Below, piece after piece: positions 10,266 to 20,170 of a DNA stretch of 64,000 bases. Source of the stretch: an uncultured Oscillospiraceae bacterium. Lineage in GTDB: Bacteria > Bacillota > Clostridia > Oscillospirales > Oscillospiraceae. The notes beneath the pieces were generated by a model, which was not told the origin of the DNA, did no database searches, and saw only the letters and a program-made list of their open reading frames with translations. The DNA is taken from positions 29,286-93,285 of the forward strand of contig CANRNF010000001.1 in the NCBI GenBank assembly GCA_947631865.1, given 5' to 3'. Within the stretch, counting starts at the first letter, position 1; every line of letters starts with the position of its first letter. The position numbers were made by a program, and so were the translations under genes.

Positions 10266-10981
10266 ACGTTGCAATTATTTTTGCTGGCGGTACGGGGCAA
10301 AGGATGAACTCCCGCACTATTCCAAAACAGTTTTTGGAACTGCACGGCAAACCGATCCTGGTGTATACGCTGGAGCAATTTCAAAAGCATCGGCAGATCG
10401 ACGGCATTATCGTGGTATGCCTCGAAGAATGGATAGATCACTGCAAGAGTCTGGTCGAGCAGTACGGTCTGACGAAGGTCGCCGCGATCACGCCCGGGGG
10501 TGAAACGGGACAATTGTCCATCTACCACGGGCTCCACAAGGCGGCGGAGTTATATCCGAAGCGGAGCGTCGTGCTCATCCATGACGGCGTACGGCCGCTG
10601 ATCGACAGCGAAACAATCTCCAGGGTCATCGCTTGTGTTCAGGCCCATGGGACTGCGATCACGGTCATGCCCGTGGTGGAGACCGTCATCATGGAGGGGG
10701 AGGACGGCGTGATCAAAAGCGTTGTTGACAGGTGTCTGTGCCGGACGGCAAAGGCACCGCAGGGGTTTTATCTGGGGGATATACTTGCCGCACATGAAAA
10801 AGCGCTTGAGGAGGGGCAGACCGATCTTGTGGATTCCGCTACACTGATGTGGCGGTATGGCTATACGCTCCACACAGTAGAAGGAAAAAGAGAGAATATC
10901 AAGATCACGACCCCGATGGATTTTTACATTTTCCGCGCGCTCACAGACGCTCAGGAGAATTTGCAGGTTTTTGGCTTGTAG
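10262..10981 (+). CDS. IspD/TarI-like cytidylyltransferase
   Basis: 'AIIFAGGTGQRMNS..IPKQFLELHGKPILVYTLEQFQ', 'VLIHDGVRPLID'. Confidence 0.85.
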   Translation: MNVAIIFAGGTGQRMNSRTIPKQFLELHGKPILVYTLEQFQKHRQIDGIIVVCLEEWIDHCKSLVEQYGLTKVAAITPGGETGQLSIYHGLHKAAELYPKRSVVLIHDGVRPLIDSETISRVIACVQAHGTAITVMPVVETVIMEGEDGVIKSVVDRCLCRTAKAPQGFYLGDILAAHEKALEEGQTDLVDSATLMWRYGYTLHTVEGKRENIKITTPMDFYIFRALTDAQENLQVFGL

Positions 10982-10991
10982 AGGGGGATAC

Positions 10992-12065
10992 ATGGAAAAT
11001 GAACTGAAGCAGGTGGAACGCGACGCCTTATCCATATGCGAAGCGGCGTTCATCCCATGGGAGGCGCTCCGTGGCCGGCGTATCCTTGTTACAGGCGCGA
11101 CGGGCCTGATCGGCCATACGCTCATATATGCGCTCGCGGCGGCAAATCTGCGGAAGGGGCTCGGCCTAACGATCCTTGCGTTGGTCCGCGACGAGGCGCG
11201 GGCAAGACAGCGTTTCGAGAGCCTTGAGGGGAAAGAAGCGCTGGAGTTTGTATGTGGAACGGTGGAAGAACTGCCGCGGATCGACGGGCCGGTCCATTAT
11301 ATCGTCCATGGGGCCAGCCAGACTTCCAGCAAGATGTTCGTCGAGCGCCCTGTTGAGACCATCATCACGGCGCTGCGCGGGACAGAAAATCTGCTTGAGC
11401 TGGCCAGGGAAAAAAAGACAGAGGGGTTCGTTTATCTTTCCAGCATGGAGGTCTATGGCTTCCCTGAAAAGGGACGTAAAGTCACGGAAGATGACATCGG
11501 CGCCCTCTCGCCGCTGGATATGCGCAACAGTTACCCGATCAGCAAAGTGCAATGTGAGAGCCTTTGCTGTGCATATGCCAGGGAATACGGTGTGCCGGCG
11601 AAGGTGCTGCGTCTGACACAGACCTTTGGCCCGGGCGTAAACTACGTGGACCAGCGCATCTTTGCGCAGATCGGCCGCTGTGTCATGGAGAAGCGGGACA
11701 TCGTTCTGCGCACCCGCGGCGAGACGGAGCGCAGCTATCTCTACACGGCGGACGCAGCGACAGCCATTCTTGCGGTCCTTCTCTTGGGCCAGCCGGGCAG
11801 CGCTTACAACGCCGCGGACGAGAGCACATACTGCTCCATCGCGGACATGGCCCGGCGTATTGCCGAGAAGAACGGTATCAGGGTGCGGTTTGAATTGGCG
11901 GATGAGAAGGCGCTGGGCTACCCAAAGACGCTGTATATGGACCTGGATACCGGGCGGCTGAGAGGCCTCGGATGGGCTCCGGGGGGGGGTTCAGCTATGA
12001 GCCTTGAGGATATGTATGAAAACATGATGTTTTCTTGGAAAGAACATGGAGTTTTCCATGGGTGA
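10992..12065 (+). CDS. NAD-dependent epimerase/dehydratase
   Basis: 'RRILVTGATGLIGHTLIYAL', 'FVYLSSMEVYG', 'YPISKVQCESLC', 'LTQTFGPGV'. Confidence 0.87.
   Translation: MENELKQVERDALSICEAAFIPWEALRGRRILVTGATGLIGHTLIYALAAANLRKGLGLTILALVRDEARARQRFESLEGKEALEFVCGTVEELPRIDGPVHYIVHGASQTSSKMFVERPVETIITALRGTENLLELAREKKTEGFVYLSSMEVYGFPEKGRKVTEDDIGALSPLDMRNSYPISKVQCESLCCAYAREYGVPAKVLRLTQTFGPGVNYVDQRIFAQIGRCVMEKRDIVLRTRGETERSYLYTADAATAILAVLLLGQPGSAYNAADESTYCSIADMARRIAEKNGIRVRFELADEKALGYPKTLYMDLDTGRLRGLGWAPGGGSAMSLEDMYENMMFSWKEHGVFHG
11981..11989 (+). repeat. Poly-G tract (G9) near the 3' end of the epimerase gene
   Basis: ctcc-GGGGGGGGG-ttcagc. Confidence 0.95.
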
Positions 12066-12087
12066 TGTGTAGGAGGACTTGGGCAGG

Positions 12088-13329
12088 ATGATAGTATGTA
12101 GGCCGCGCATATTGTTAAAGAAGCTGCTCGTTTGTTTGTGTGTCATATCGTTTAGTTCAATCGTGGAATTTAAATTATGCAGAGGCATGGAACGGCTCGC
12201 TTTTATTGATTATGCGATAAGGGGCGGTTCAGTATTGGCAACCATTGGTGTCCTCTTTTTTATTATTTTCTCTCTTTTGAGTAAACGGTACAAGATTTCG
12301 CCGACCTGCTTGCTGATCATAATGATGTATGGTTTCTTTATTCTTAACTCGTTATTCCGTGGGTATTCTCTTGCTAAACGTGGAACGCTGGCGAATTTTG
12401 TAATGGCTTTGTTGTTTGACTATATATTGTATAGAAAGGATAGCGACTCATTCAGAGCAATGCTGAATACACTGAATGTGTTGGCCTTTATTAATTGCAT
12501 TACGATCATAATTTATTATCCACAGAGAGGTATGCCATTTTATGCAAATAGCTACCAGAGCGACTGGCATTATTTTTTGGGATATGACAACGGTCATATT
12601 ATTACGTTGTTTCCAATAATTTGTTTTAACTCGATGATTTATATGAGGACAAGACAAAAGATTTACCTTGTCCCAATCATCATCTCCTTGATTGGCGTCA
12701 TTATTACCACATCTGCCACGACAATTCTTATGCTTGCAATGATTCTATGCATTTATTATGTACACAAATATTCACCATTTATCAGAAAAATAATTTTGAA
12801 TAGGTGGGTGATAGTATTTTCACTGCTTTTAGCATTTTTATTCTTTTTTTTGATGAATGGTTTTACAGCAGTTTCTGACGTGCTTATGCGTTTGTTTGGT
12901 AAGGACATTGCTACATCAGGGAGGGCCAGGCTTTTTCCGATTGCGCTTTCGTATATACGAAAAAGCTGGCTCATTGGGTATGGATATTCTGTTTCTGACT
13001 CATGGATCGGCGGCTATAACTCGCCACACAATGTGTTCTTTAACTTTCTATTGACAGGCGGAATAGTTGGATTGATCTGGTATCTATCGATTATTTTAAT
13101 GGTACTGCGTGAAGGAAGAAAAAGCATCTATGAGCATAGAGAATTCAGAATATTGTTTAGCGGCATTATTGCTTATGTCGCGGCCTCATTTGCTGAAGGT
13201 TATGACACTTATGTCACATTTTATTTGTTTTGGTGTGTCTGCCTGGCACTGAAAAACTGGAAATCTATGAATGTGATCCTTGAACAGTATAATAGACGAA
13301 GAATGACTTTGATAAGAGAGCGGAGATAA
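12088..13329 (+). CDS. Polytopic membrane protein, O-antigen ligase/polymerase-like (Wzy/WaaL type)
   Basis: Many hydrophobic segments; 'GRARLFPIALSYIRKSWLIGYGYS...YNSPHNVFFNFLLTGGIVGLIWYL' typical of Wzy/WaaL. Confidence 0.8.
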   Translation: MIVCRPRILLKKLLVCLCVISFSSIVEFKLCRGMERLAFIDYAIRGGSVLATIGVLFFIIFSLLSKRYKISPTCLLIIMMYGFFILNSLFRGYSLAKRGTLANFVMALLFDYILYRKDSDSFRAMLNTLNVLAFINCITIIIYYPQRGMPFYANSYQSDWHYFLGYDNGHIITLFPIICFNSMIYMRTRQKIYLVPIIISLIGVIITTSATTILMLAMILCIYYVHKYSPFIRKIILNRWVIVFSLLLAFLFFFLMNGFTAVSDVLMRLFGKDIATSGRARLFPIALSYIRKSWLIGYGYSVSDSWIGGYNSPHNVFFNFLLTGGIVGLIWYLSIILMVLREGRKSIYEHREFRILFSGIIAYVAASFAEGYDTYVTFYLFWCVCLALKNWKSMNVILEQYNRRRMTLIRERR

Positions 13330-13331
13330 AT

Positions 13332-14414
13332 ATGCGTTATCTGATATACAGCGCATCAGGGATCGGAGATTTTTTTATAGCGCTGCCATGCGCGGAGGCG
13401 ATACGTCGGGCAGACCCAAAAGCGGAGATTGTGTTTTATTCCTGCAGCGCTCCTGCGAGGGTCGCAACACAGCAGGAGCTGCTTCCCTTGCAGCGGGCGG
13501 TGGACAAGGTCGTCTATTATTCAATTAAAGAGCCTCTGCATACGCTGTCTTTTATCCTCAGGCTGGGACATAAAACATTCGATTATGCGTTTGTTGTATA
13601 TAGAACTTATGCAGCAAAGATATATACGCCATGGGCGGCAAGGATCGCGAATTGGGTGGGAAAGAAAAGTGTGGGGATCAAGGTCCCCGGGAATTCTGCA
13701 ATACATTTTGATATTGAAGTACCTGCGAGCCATTCTCTTCGCAAGGAGTATAATGGGCTGCTGAACGCGGTAGGGATCGAACCGTTACAAAGCTCGCATG
13801 GGATATTGCCTGAGTCGTCGTTGTATCCATATCTGAAAACGCTGAGTCTTTGCAAAACGACCGGGAAGCGCTATGTCGGGCTGTGCGTCGGCGCGGGAAG
13901 CGTTACACGAAAGGTGAATGGGAAGATCATTTGCAACGACTCCAAGAACTGGCCCTATCAGAGATGGGTCGAACTGGCCCGGCGCCTTTTGTGGGCGAAT
14001 TATGAAGTCATTTTACTGGGCGGAAAAAAAGAGCGGCAGGAGATGGACGCGCAAGGCATATGTATGCCGCAGGGGGCGATCGACTTGGTCGGGAGCACAG
14101 GACTCAAGGAGAGCATCGCCGCGACCAGCGTATGCAGCCTTGTTGTATGCGGCGATACCGGCCTGATGCACGCGGCCGATGCCGCCGGCACCCCTGTGCT
14201 GGTGCTGCTCGGGTGCTCAGCGCCAAATGTGATGCCTGATGATCCGTACAATAGCTATATCATCTCTGATGAACCGTGCTGTCCTTGTGACTTTTACTCC
14301 GATGAAGCGCTTTACTGCAAGGACAAAAAATGTATGGCGTATATCACGGTAGAAATGGTGTACGATCGGATCATGAAAATGCTCGGCACAGAGGAAGGCA
14401 GGGAGAACATATGA
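13332..14414 (+). CDS. Glycosyltransferase family 9 (heptosyltransferase-like)
   Basis: 'RYLIYSASGIGDFFIALPCAEAIRRADPKAEI', 'NWPYQRWVELARRLL...LLGGKKE', 'CGDTGLMHAADAAGTPVLVLLG'. Confidence 0.85.
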   Translation: MRYLIYSASGIGDFFIALPCAEAIRRADPKAEIVFYSCSAPARVATQQELLPLQRAVDKVVYYSIKEPLHTLSFILRLGHKTFDYAFVVYRTYAAKIYTPWAARIANWVGKKSVGIKVPGNSAIHFDIEVPASHSLRKEYNGLLNAVGIEPLQSSHGILPESSLYPYLKTLSLCKTTGKRYVGLCVGAGSVTRKVNGKIICNDSKNWPYQRWVELARRLLWANYEVILLGGKKERQEMDAQGICMPQGAIDLVGSTGLKESIAATSVCSLVVCGDTGLMHAADAAGTPVLVLLGCSAPNVMPDDPYNSYIISDEPCCPCDFYSDEALYCKDKKCMAYITVEMVYDRIMKMLGTEEGRENI

Positions 14415-15499
14415 ACAAGATCAGCGTCATCATACCTGTCTACAAGGTGGAGAAGTATCTGCGCCAGTGCCTGGACAGCGTTATCGGCCAGACCTATGAG
14501 AACCTGGAGATCATCGTCATCGACGACGGTTCGCCTGACAACTGCGGGGCGATATGCGACGAGTATACGAAGGACACACGTGTCCAGGTCATCCACAAGC
14601 AAAACGGGGGACTGAGCGCCGCGCGCAACGATGGCATCGCCCGCGCCACCGGGGACTGGATTACATTCGTGGACTCGGATGACTGGCTGGACCCTGACTA
14701 CTACGCCGGCTTCATGGCTGAGCTGGCCGGGCCGGAGGTGGACATCCTCTGCGCCGCCGGCGCGGTCTATGAGTATGGAGACCGCCGGGTGCTCATGCGC
14801 AGCATCCCAGACCCGGGCGTGTTCTCCGGCAGGGCGGAAATGGATATGATGATGGCCAGGACGCTCACCAACAAGTATGATATGGAGGGCCCAAAGCGCG
14901 CCAAGCTGTTCGGCGCGCCCTGGGATAAGCTCTACAGGATGAGATTGATCCGCGCTCATTCGCTGCGGTTTGACACTTCCCTCAGCCCGGGCGAAGATAT
15001 TCTTTTCAACTTCTGCGCCTTTGACTGTGCGTGTGCCGCCCAGGGCTGCACAGTGACCGGGTACCATTATCGCAGAACGATGTCAAGTTCGGCTACGCAC
15101 CGGTTCAACCCCGATTCTTCAAAGATACAGTATTCTTACATTGAGAAGCTGCACGCGCATATGCAGACCCGTGAAGAGGCTCCTGTCATCACCGACGCGA
15201 TGGACGCGATGGCGATCGCCACCTTTTCGTGGCTGCTTCGCTGCTATTATTTCCATCCGGATAACCAGAAAGGATATCGTCAAGTGGCAAAAGAGGTCAA
15301 GATGCTCAAGAAACAAGAATATATGCGTGAGGGGTATTCTGACCACCGGAATCCCTGGCTGACAAAGAAACAAGTGTTTCTGGTGAAACTGATGCGTCTG
15401 CCATGGATCTGGCCCCTGAAGATCGCTACCCGCGTCCAGGCGAGCGAATGGATGCAGCGGGCAAGCGTGTCCGGGGACAGACTGCGTTGCAATGCTTAA
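14411..15499 (+). CDS. Glycosyltransferase family 2
   Basis: 'KISVIIPVYKVEKYLRQCLDSVIGQTYENLEIIVIDDGSPDNCGAICDEY', 'FVDSDDWL'. Confidence 0.92.
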   Translation: MNKISVIIPVYKVEKYLRQCLDSVIGQTYENLEIIVIDDGSPDNCGAICDEYTKDTRVQVIHKQNGGLSAARNDGIARATGDWITFVDSDDWLDPDYYAGFMAELAGPEVDILCAAGAVYEYGDRRVLMRSIPDPGVFSGRAEMDMMMARTLTNKYDMEGPKRAKLFGAPWDKLYRMRLIRAHSLRFDTSLSPGEDILFNFCAFDCACAAQGCTVTGYHYRRTMSSSATHRFNPDSSKIQYSYIEKLHAHMQTREEAPVITDAMDAMAIATFSWLLRCYYFHPDNQKGYRQVAKEVKMLKKQEYMREGYSDHRNPWLTKKQVFLVKLMRLPWIWPLKIATRVQASEWMQRASVSGDRLRCNA

Positions 15500-15510
15500 G
15501 GAGAAGAAAT

Positions 15511-16563
15511 GTGAACAAGATCAGCGTCATCATACCCGTATACAAGGTGGAGCCATATCTGAGGCAATGCTTGGACAGCGTTGTCGGGCAGACCTATAAA
15601 AACCTGGAGATCATCGTCATCGACGACGGCTCGCCGGACGGCTGCGGGGCGATATGCGACGAGTACGCCCGGAAAGACGCCCGCGTTCAGGTCATCCACA
15701 AGGAAAACGAGGGTCTATGTGCCGCGCGGAACGACGGCGTTGCCCGGGCCACCGGGGATTGGATCGCGTTCGTAGATTCGGATGATTGGTGCGAGCCGGA
15801 TATGTATGAGCAGGCCGTGAACGCTCTGGTGGACGGCGTGGATATACTCATGTTCAGTTCTTTTACTAATACCGGCGATAAGCAGACAGTTGTTCCGGCT
15901 TTTGCCCAAGAGTTTACGACGGATGACGCTGAGCTGATCAAACACATGCAGGTGGCGACGATCAACAAGTATTATACGCCGCTGGAATCCAGCTTCGCCC
16001 CGGGGTGCCCGTGGAACCGCCTTTTTCGGGCGGAGCTTATTCACGATCACGCCATCACTTACCCAGCCGGGGTGCGGGCGGGAGAGGATGGCATTTTCAA
16101 CCTGCGTGTATTTCAATTTACAAAAAAGATAAAATTCATCGATGTCCCGCTGTACCACTATCGCTACAACGAAAACTCGATCACCAACAAATACACACCT
16201 GACCGGCCTGAGATCGACCATCGCTTGTTTGAGGAGTTGTTCTCTATTGGACAGGAGTATGGGCTGTCCGAGGAGTATTTTCAGGCGCTCAACAATATGA
16301 TCGTCGATTATACGGCCCAATGCGGGCAGAGATGCTTCTTCCATCCCCGGGCCGAGGGCAGCCTGACCCAAAAACTCAAAAGGGCGAATGAGGTCCTGCA
16401 TTCGGAGCCTGTCTACCACGCGCTGGATGTGGCGGACAGAAGCAAGCTGGGCAAGAAGGCAAAGGTGCTCACACTGAGCCGGCATCACAACGTACTGATC
16501 CTGTACGCGGTGACGCGGGCCGCACAGATACTGAAATACAACAGGTTAGGGCGCAAAGCATAG
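15511..16563 (+). CDS. Glycosyltransferase family 2 (near-duplicate N-terminus of the preceding gene)
   Basis: 'KISVIIPVYKVEPYLRQCLDSVVGQTYKNLEIIVIDDGSPDGCGAICDEY', 'FVDSDDWC'; GTG start. Confidence 0.92.
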   Translation: MNKISVIIPVYKVEPYLRQCLDSVVGQTYKNLEIIVIDDGSPDGCGAICDEYARKDARVQVIHKENEGLCAARNDGVARATGDWIAFVDSDDWCEPDMYEQAVNALVDGVDILMFSSFTNTGDKQTVVPAFAQEFTTDDAELIKHMQVATINKYYTPLESSFAPGCPWNRLFRAELIHDHAITYPAGVRAGEDGIFNLRVFQFTKKIKFIDVPLYHYRYNENSITNKYTPDRPEIDHRLFEELFSIGQEYGLSEEYFQALNNMIVDYTAQCGQRCFFHPRAEGSLTQKLKRANEVLHSEPVYHALDVADRSKLGKKAKVLTLSRHHNVLILYAVTRAAQILKYNRLGRKA

Positions 16564-16566
16564 ATC

Positions 16567-18036
16567 ATGGACAGAAGCGGAAGATCGGGATCCCTTCTTC
16601 AAAACTACATATTCAATTCTCTCAAAACGTTCTCGGGCCTGCTTTTCCCGCTTATCACGTTCACCTATTCCGCCCGTATCCTCGGGCAGGAGGGGATAGG
16701 CCAGGTCAACTTCGCCAAGTCGATCGTCTCCTACTTTACGATGCTCGCGATGCTGGGCATGAGCCAGTACGGCACGCGGGAGGCGGCAAAGATCCGCGAC
16801 GACCGGGCGGCGCTGAGCCAGTATGCCCGGGAGATGCTGCTGATCAACGGCTGCACGACAGCCGCCGCCTATGTGCTGCTGGCTGTGGCCGCGGTGTCGA
16901 TCCCGAAGCTGGGAGACTATAAGCTGCTGCTGGTAGTGTGCTGCCCGGCCGTGCTGCTGCAGGGCATGGGCATGGAGTGGCTCTATCAGGCGCTGGAGGA
17001 ATACCGATACATCGCCGTGCGCTCCATGCTCTTTCAGGCTGTGGCGCTGGCGGCGATGTTCGTTTTTGTCCGGCGGCCGGAGGATGTGATCCCTTATGCG
17101 TTCATCAATATGTGTGCGACCTCCGGTTCCTATCTGTTGAATTTTTGGAACGCGCGCAAGTATGTGGATCTGCGTCCGGCGGGCCGTCTGCAAATAAAAA
17201 AGCATTTACGGCCGCTGATCTGGCTTTTCGCGATGAGCGTTTCCATCGAGCTGTACACAGTTCTTGACAGCACCATGCTTGGGTTTCTTCAAAACGACGC
17301 AGCTGTCGGACGGTATACCGCTGCGGTCAAGGTGAACAGGATCGTCAATTCGCTCATCACCGCCGTGGGCGTCATCCTGATCCCGCGCCTTTCCTATTAC
17401 ATAGGCCACAGCGAGATGGATAAGGTCAGACTGCTGGTGAAAAAGGCTTATAACTACGTTTTTCTCCTCTCCGTCCCCGCCGCTCTGGGCCTTTTCATGC
17501 TCAGCGACGAGATCATCCGCCTGTTCAGCGGAAGCGGCTTCGCCTCTGCCGGCCTGACGATGCGGCTGCTTACGCCCATCGTGCTGGTGATCCCCTTCAG
17601 CGTCGTGACGAACACCCAGACATTCGTACCGATGGGAAAGGAAAAACTTATCCTGATCTCCACGCTGACAGGCGCGGTCACCAATTTCACCTGTAATCTG
17701 CTGCTGATCCCGCGCTTCGCGGAAAACGGCGCAGCAGTCGCGACCGTAGTGGCAGAGACATGTGTTGCAGGCGTCTGCTTTTTCAACGCCGCAAGATATT
17801 TCCCCATGGCCGAGATCTTCCGGGGGCATTGGCAGTATTGGCTCGCGGCCCTGCCCATTTTACCTATCGGGGTGCTGCTGAGGGGCTGCCTGACGAATGA
17901 CATCGTGCGTGTGGCCACAACGGTCGCGCTGTCGGCGGGGTGTTATTTTGCGGCCCTCGCCTGCCTGAAAAACGAGTACTTTATGGAAGCGCTGGGCAAG
18001 GTGCGGGACTGGCTGGAGAAAAAACGCCGGAAGTGA
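16567..18036 (+). CDS. Oligosaccharide flippase (Wzx-like)
   Basis: ~12 hydrophobic segments, 'FNSLKTFSGLLFPLITFTYSARILGQEGIGQVNFA' N-terminus characteristic of Wzx. Confidence 0.9.
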   Translation: MDRSGRSGSLLQNYIFNSLKTFSGLLFPLITFTYSARILGQEGIGQVNFAKSIVSYFTMLAMLGMSQYGTREAAKIRDDRAALSQYAREMLLINGCTTAAAYVLLAVAAVSIPKLGDYKLLLVVCCPAVLLQGMGMEWLYQALEEYRYIAVRSMLFQAVALAAMFVFVRRPEDVIPYAFINMCATSGSYLLNFWNARKYVDLRPAGRLQIKKHLRPLIWLFAMSVSIELYTVLDSTMLGFLQNDAAVGRYTAAVKVNRIVNSLITAVGVILIPRLSYYIGHSEMDKVRLLVKKAYNYVFLLSVPAALGLFMLSDEIIRLFSGSGFASAGLTMRLLTPIVLVIPFSVVTNTQTFVPMGKEKLILISTLTGAVTNFTCNLLLIPRFAENGAAVATVVAETCVAGVCFFNAARYFPMAEIFRGHWQYWLAALPILPIGVLLRGCLTNDIVRVATTVALSAGCYFAALACLKNEYFMEALGKVRDWLEKKRRK

Positions 18037-18064
18037 CCCTTGATATTGAAACAGGAGAACCAAA

Positions 18065-19186
18065 ATGAAGTTTGACTACCTTATCGTGGGCGCCGGATTA
18101 TTCGGTGCGGTATTCGCCGAGCGGGCGAAGAGCGCCGGGAAGAAGTGCCTGGTCATCGACCGGAGGGACCATATAGCCGGAAACGTGTATACATATGGGC
18201 AGGCCGGTATCAACGTGCACAAATACGGTCCCCATATCTTCCATACCAATGATACCGAGGTGTGGGAGTACGCGAGCCGGTTCACGAAGTTTTATAACTT
18301 TAAGCTGGGGACCATCGCCAACTACAAGGGGGAGATCTACTCCCTGCCCTTCAATATGTATACCTTCAACCGGATGTGGGGCGTGCTGACGCCGGAGGAG
18401 GCAGAAGCGAAGATCGCTGCCCAGCGGGAGGCCGCCGGTATCACCGAGCCGAAAAACCTGGAGGAGCAGGCCATCTCCCTGGTGGGGACGGATATCTACG
18501 AGAAACTGATAAAGGGCTACACGGAAAAGCAGTGGGGCCGGCCGTGCAAAGAACTGCCAGCGTTCATCATCAAGCGGCTGCCGGTGCGGTTCACCTACGA
18601 CAACAACTACTTCAACGCCCTGTACCAGGGCATCCCAGTGGGCGGCTATACCCAGATGGTGGCCAATATGCTGGAGGGCATAGAGGTGCGTCTGGGCGTG
18701 GACTACCTGGAGCACAAGGCGGAGCTGGACGCCCTTGCGGAGAAGGTGGTGTACACCGGACCCATTGACGCCTACTTTGGCTATAGGCTTGGCGCGTTGG
18801 AATACCGCTCTGTGCGGTTCGAGGTGGAAGAACTGGACAAGCCCAGCTACCAAGGCAACGCTATAGTGAACTACACGGACCGGGACACGCCGTACACGCG
18901 GATCATCGAGCACAAGTGGTTCGAACAGGGAAGCGGCGATGCGGGAAAGACGGTGATCAGCCGGGAGTACAGCGCGGAGTGGAAACCTGGGGACGAGCCC
19001 TATTATCCGGTAAACGACGAGAAGAACGGGGCGCTGTATCAGAAGTACAAGGACCTGGCGGAGCAGGAGCCTAACGTACTCTTCGGCGGCCGTCTGGGAG
19101 AGTATAAATACTACGACATGGACCAGGTCATCCGCGCCGCGCTGAAACAGTGGGAAAACAGCCGCGTCCCTGCGGGCACAGAGTAA
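18065..19186 (+). CDS. glf: UDP-galactopyranose mutase
   Basis: 'FDYLIVGAGLFGAVFAERAKSAGKKCLVIDRRDHIAGNVYT', 'KYGPHIFHTND', 'KGYTEKQWGRPCKELPAFIIKRLPVR'. Confidence 0.95.
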   Translation: MKFDYLIVGAGLFGAVFAERAKSAGKKCLVIDRRDHIAGNVYTYGQAGINVHKYGPHIFHTNDTEVWEYASRFTKFYNFKLGTIANYKGEIYSLPFNMYTFNRMWGVLTPEEAEAKIAAQREAAGITEPKNLEEQAISLVGTDIYEKLIKGYTEKQWGRPCKELPAFIIKRLPVRFTYDNNYFNALYQGIPVGGYTQMVANMLEGIEVRLGVDYLEHKAELDALAEKVVYTGPIDAYFGYRLGALEYRSVRFEVEELDKPSYQGNAIVNYTDRDTPYTRIIEHKWFEQGSGDAGKTVISREYSAEWKPGDEPYYPVNDEKNGALYQKYKDLAEQEPNVLFGGRLGEYKYYDMDQVIRAALKQWENSRVPAGTE

Positions 19187-19209
19187 ACGAAAAAGGAGAG
19201 ATACGAGAG

Positions 19210-20128
19210 ATGGGCATGGAAAAAATATCTGCTTTATATGAGAAAAAGAAGGCTGTATTCATTGGGTACTGTAAAGAGCATAAAGTGCTGATGAAGGCGA
19301 TGACGCCTGTACGATCCTTGTGGCAGAAGATCGGGTTTGGGCGTTATTTGCATGATATCAATCCAGAGACCAGGAAGATGGAGCAGGATAAGCATGAGAG
19401 ATATCTTCGCTCAGACGATCAGCACAAGGAAGAGATCAACAGGCTCTTTGATATGCTGGAGGATGATCTGTCCCGTTATACACTGGAGAAGGTGTTGGCT
19501 TATCGCCAGTCGTGGGACAAAACCGTGCTGACGGATATTATTTCATACCCTCCCTATTTTCAGAAAGATATCTTTGGCCCGGTAAAGGACGAGGTGTTTG
19601 TGGATGGAGGAGCGTATATTGGCGATACCATCGAAAGCTTCGTAAATGAGTTCGGGGGGGTACAAAAAAATATATGCTTGGGAACCTGATACCGCAAATC
19701 TGGTTGCGTTAAGAAAGAATACCCGCAAATACAGCGATATCGTCTGTGTTCCATATGGTCTTTGGAGCGGGAGGACCACGCTGTGCTTTTCATCAAGAGG
19801 CTATAGGGTGTCTGAGATATCCATGGTCGTTGAAGGGGGCGGTGCGGACACAGATATGATAGAGGTGGACAGCATCGACAATGTCTGCCGTAGTGATAAA
19901 GTGACCTTTATTAAAATGGATATCGAGGGAAGCGAACAGGCTGCCCTGGAGGGAGCCATTGACGTGATCAAACGGGACAAGCCCCGCCTGGCGATCTGCA
20001 TCTACCATAAGCCGGAGGATCTGTTTGAGATACCATTTTGGATCAAGGAAACAGTACCGGAGTATAAACTGTATATGCGGCATCACAGCGATTTTATCGC
20101 GGATACAGTGATCTATGCGACTGTATAG
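19210..20128 (+). pseudogene. Second FkbM-family methyltransferase, frameshifted at a G7 tract (candidate phase-OFF)
   Basis: ORF 19150-19689 stops shortly after G7; ORF 19646-20128 continues. With G6 the text reads VDGGAYIGDTIESFVNEFGGYKKIYAWEPD...IKMDIEGSEQAALEGA. Confidence 0.82.
19654..19660 (+). repeat. Poly-G tract (G7) followed after 'tac' by an A7 run, in FkbM-2
   Basis: gttc-GGGGGGG-tac-AAAAAAA-tatatg. Confidence 0.95.
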
Positions 20129-20170
20129 ACTCGCAATGGCGGCGCAAGGATAAGGCGCCGATGAAGGAGT

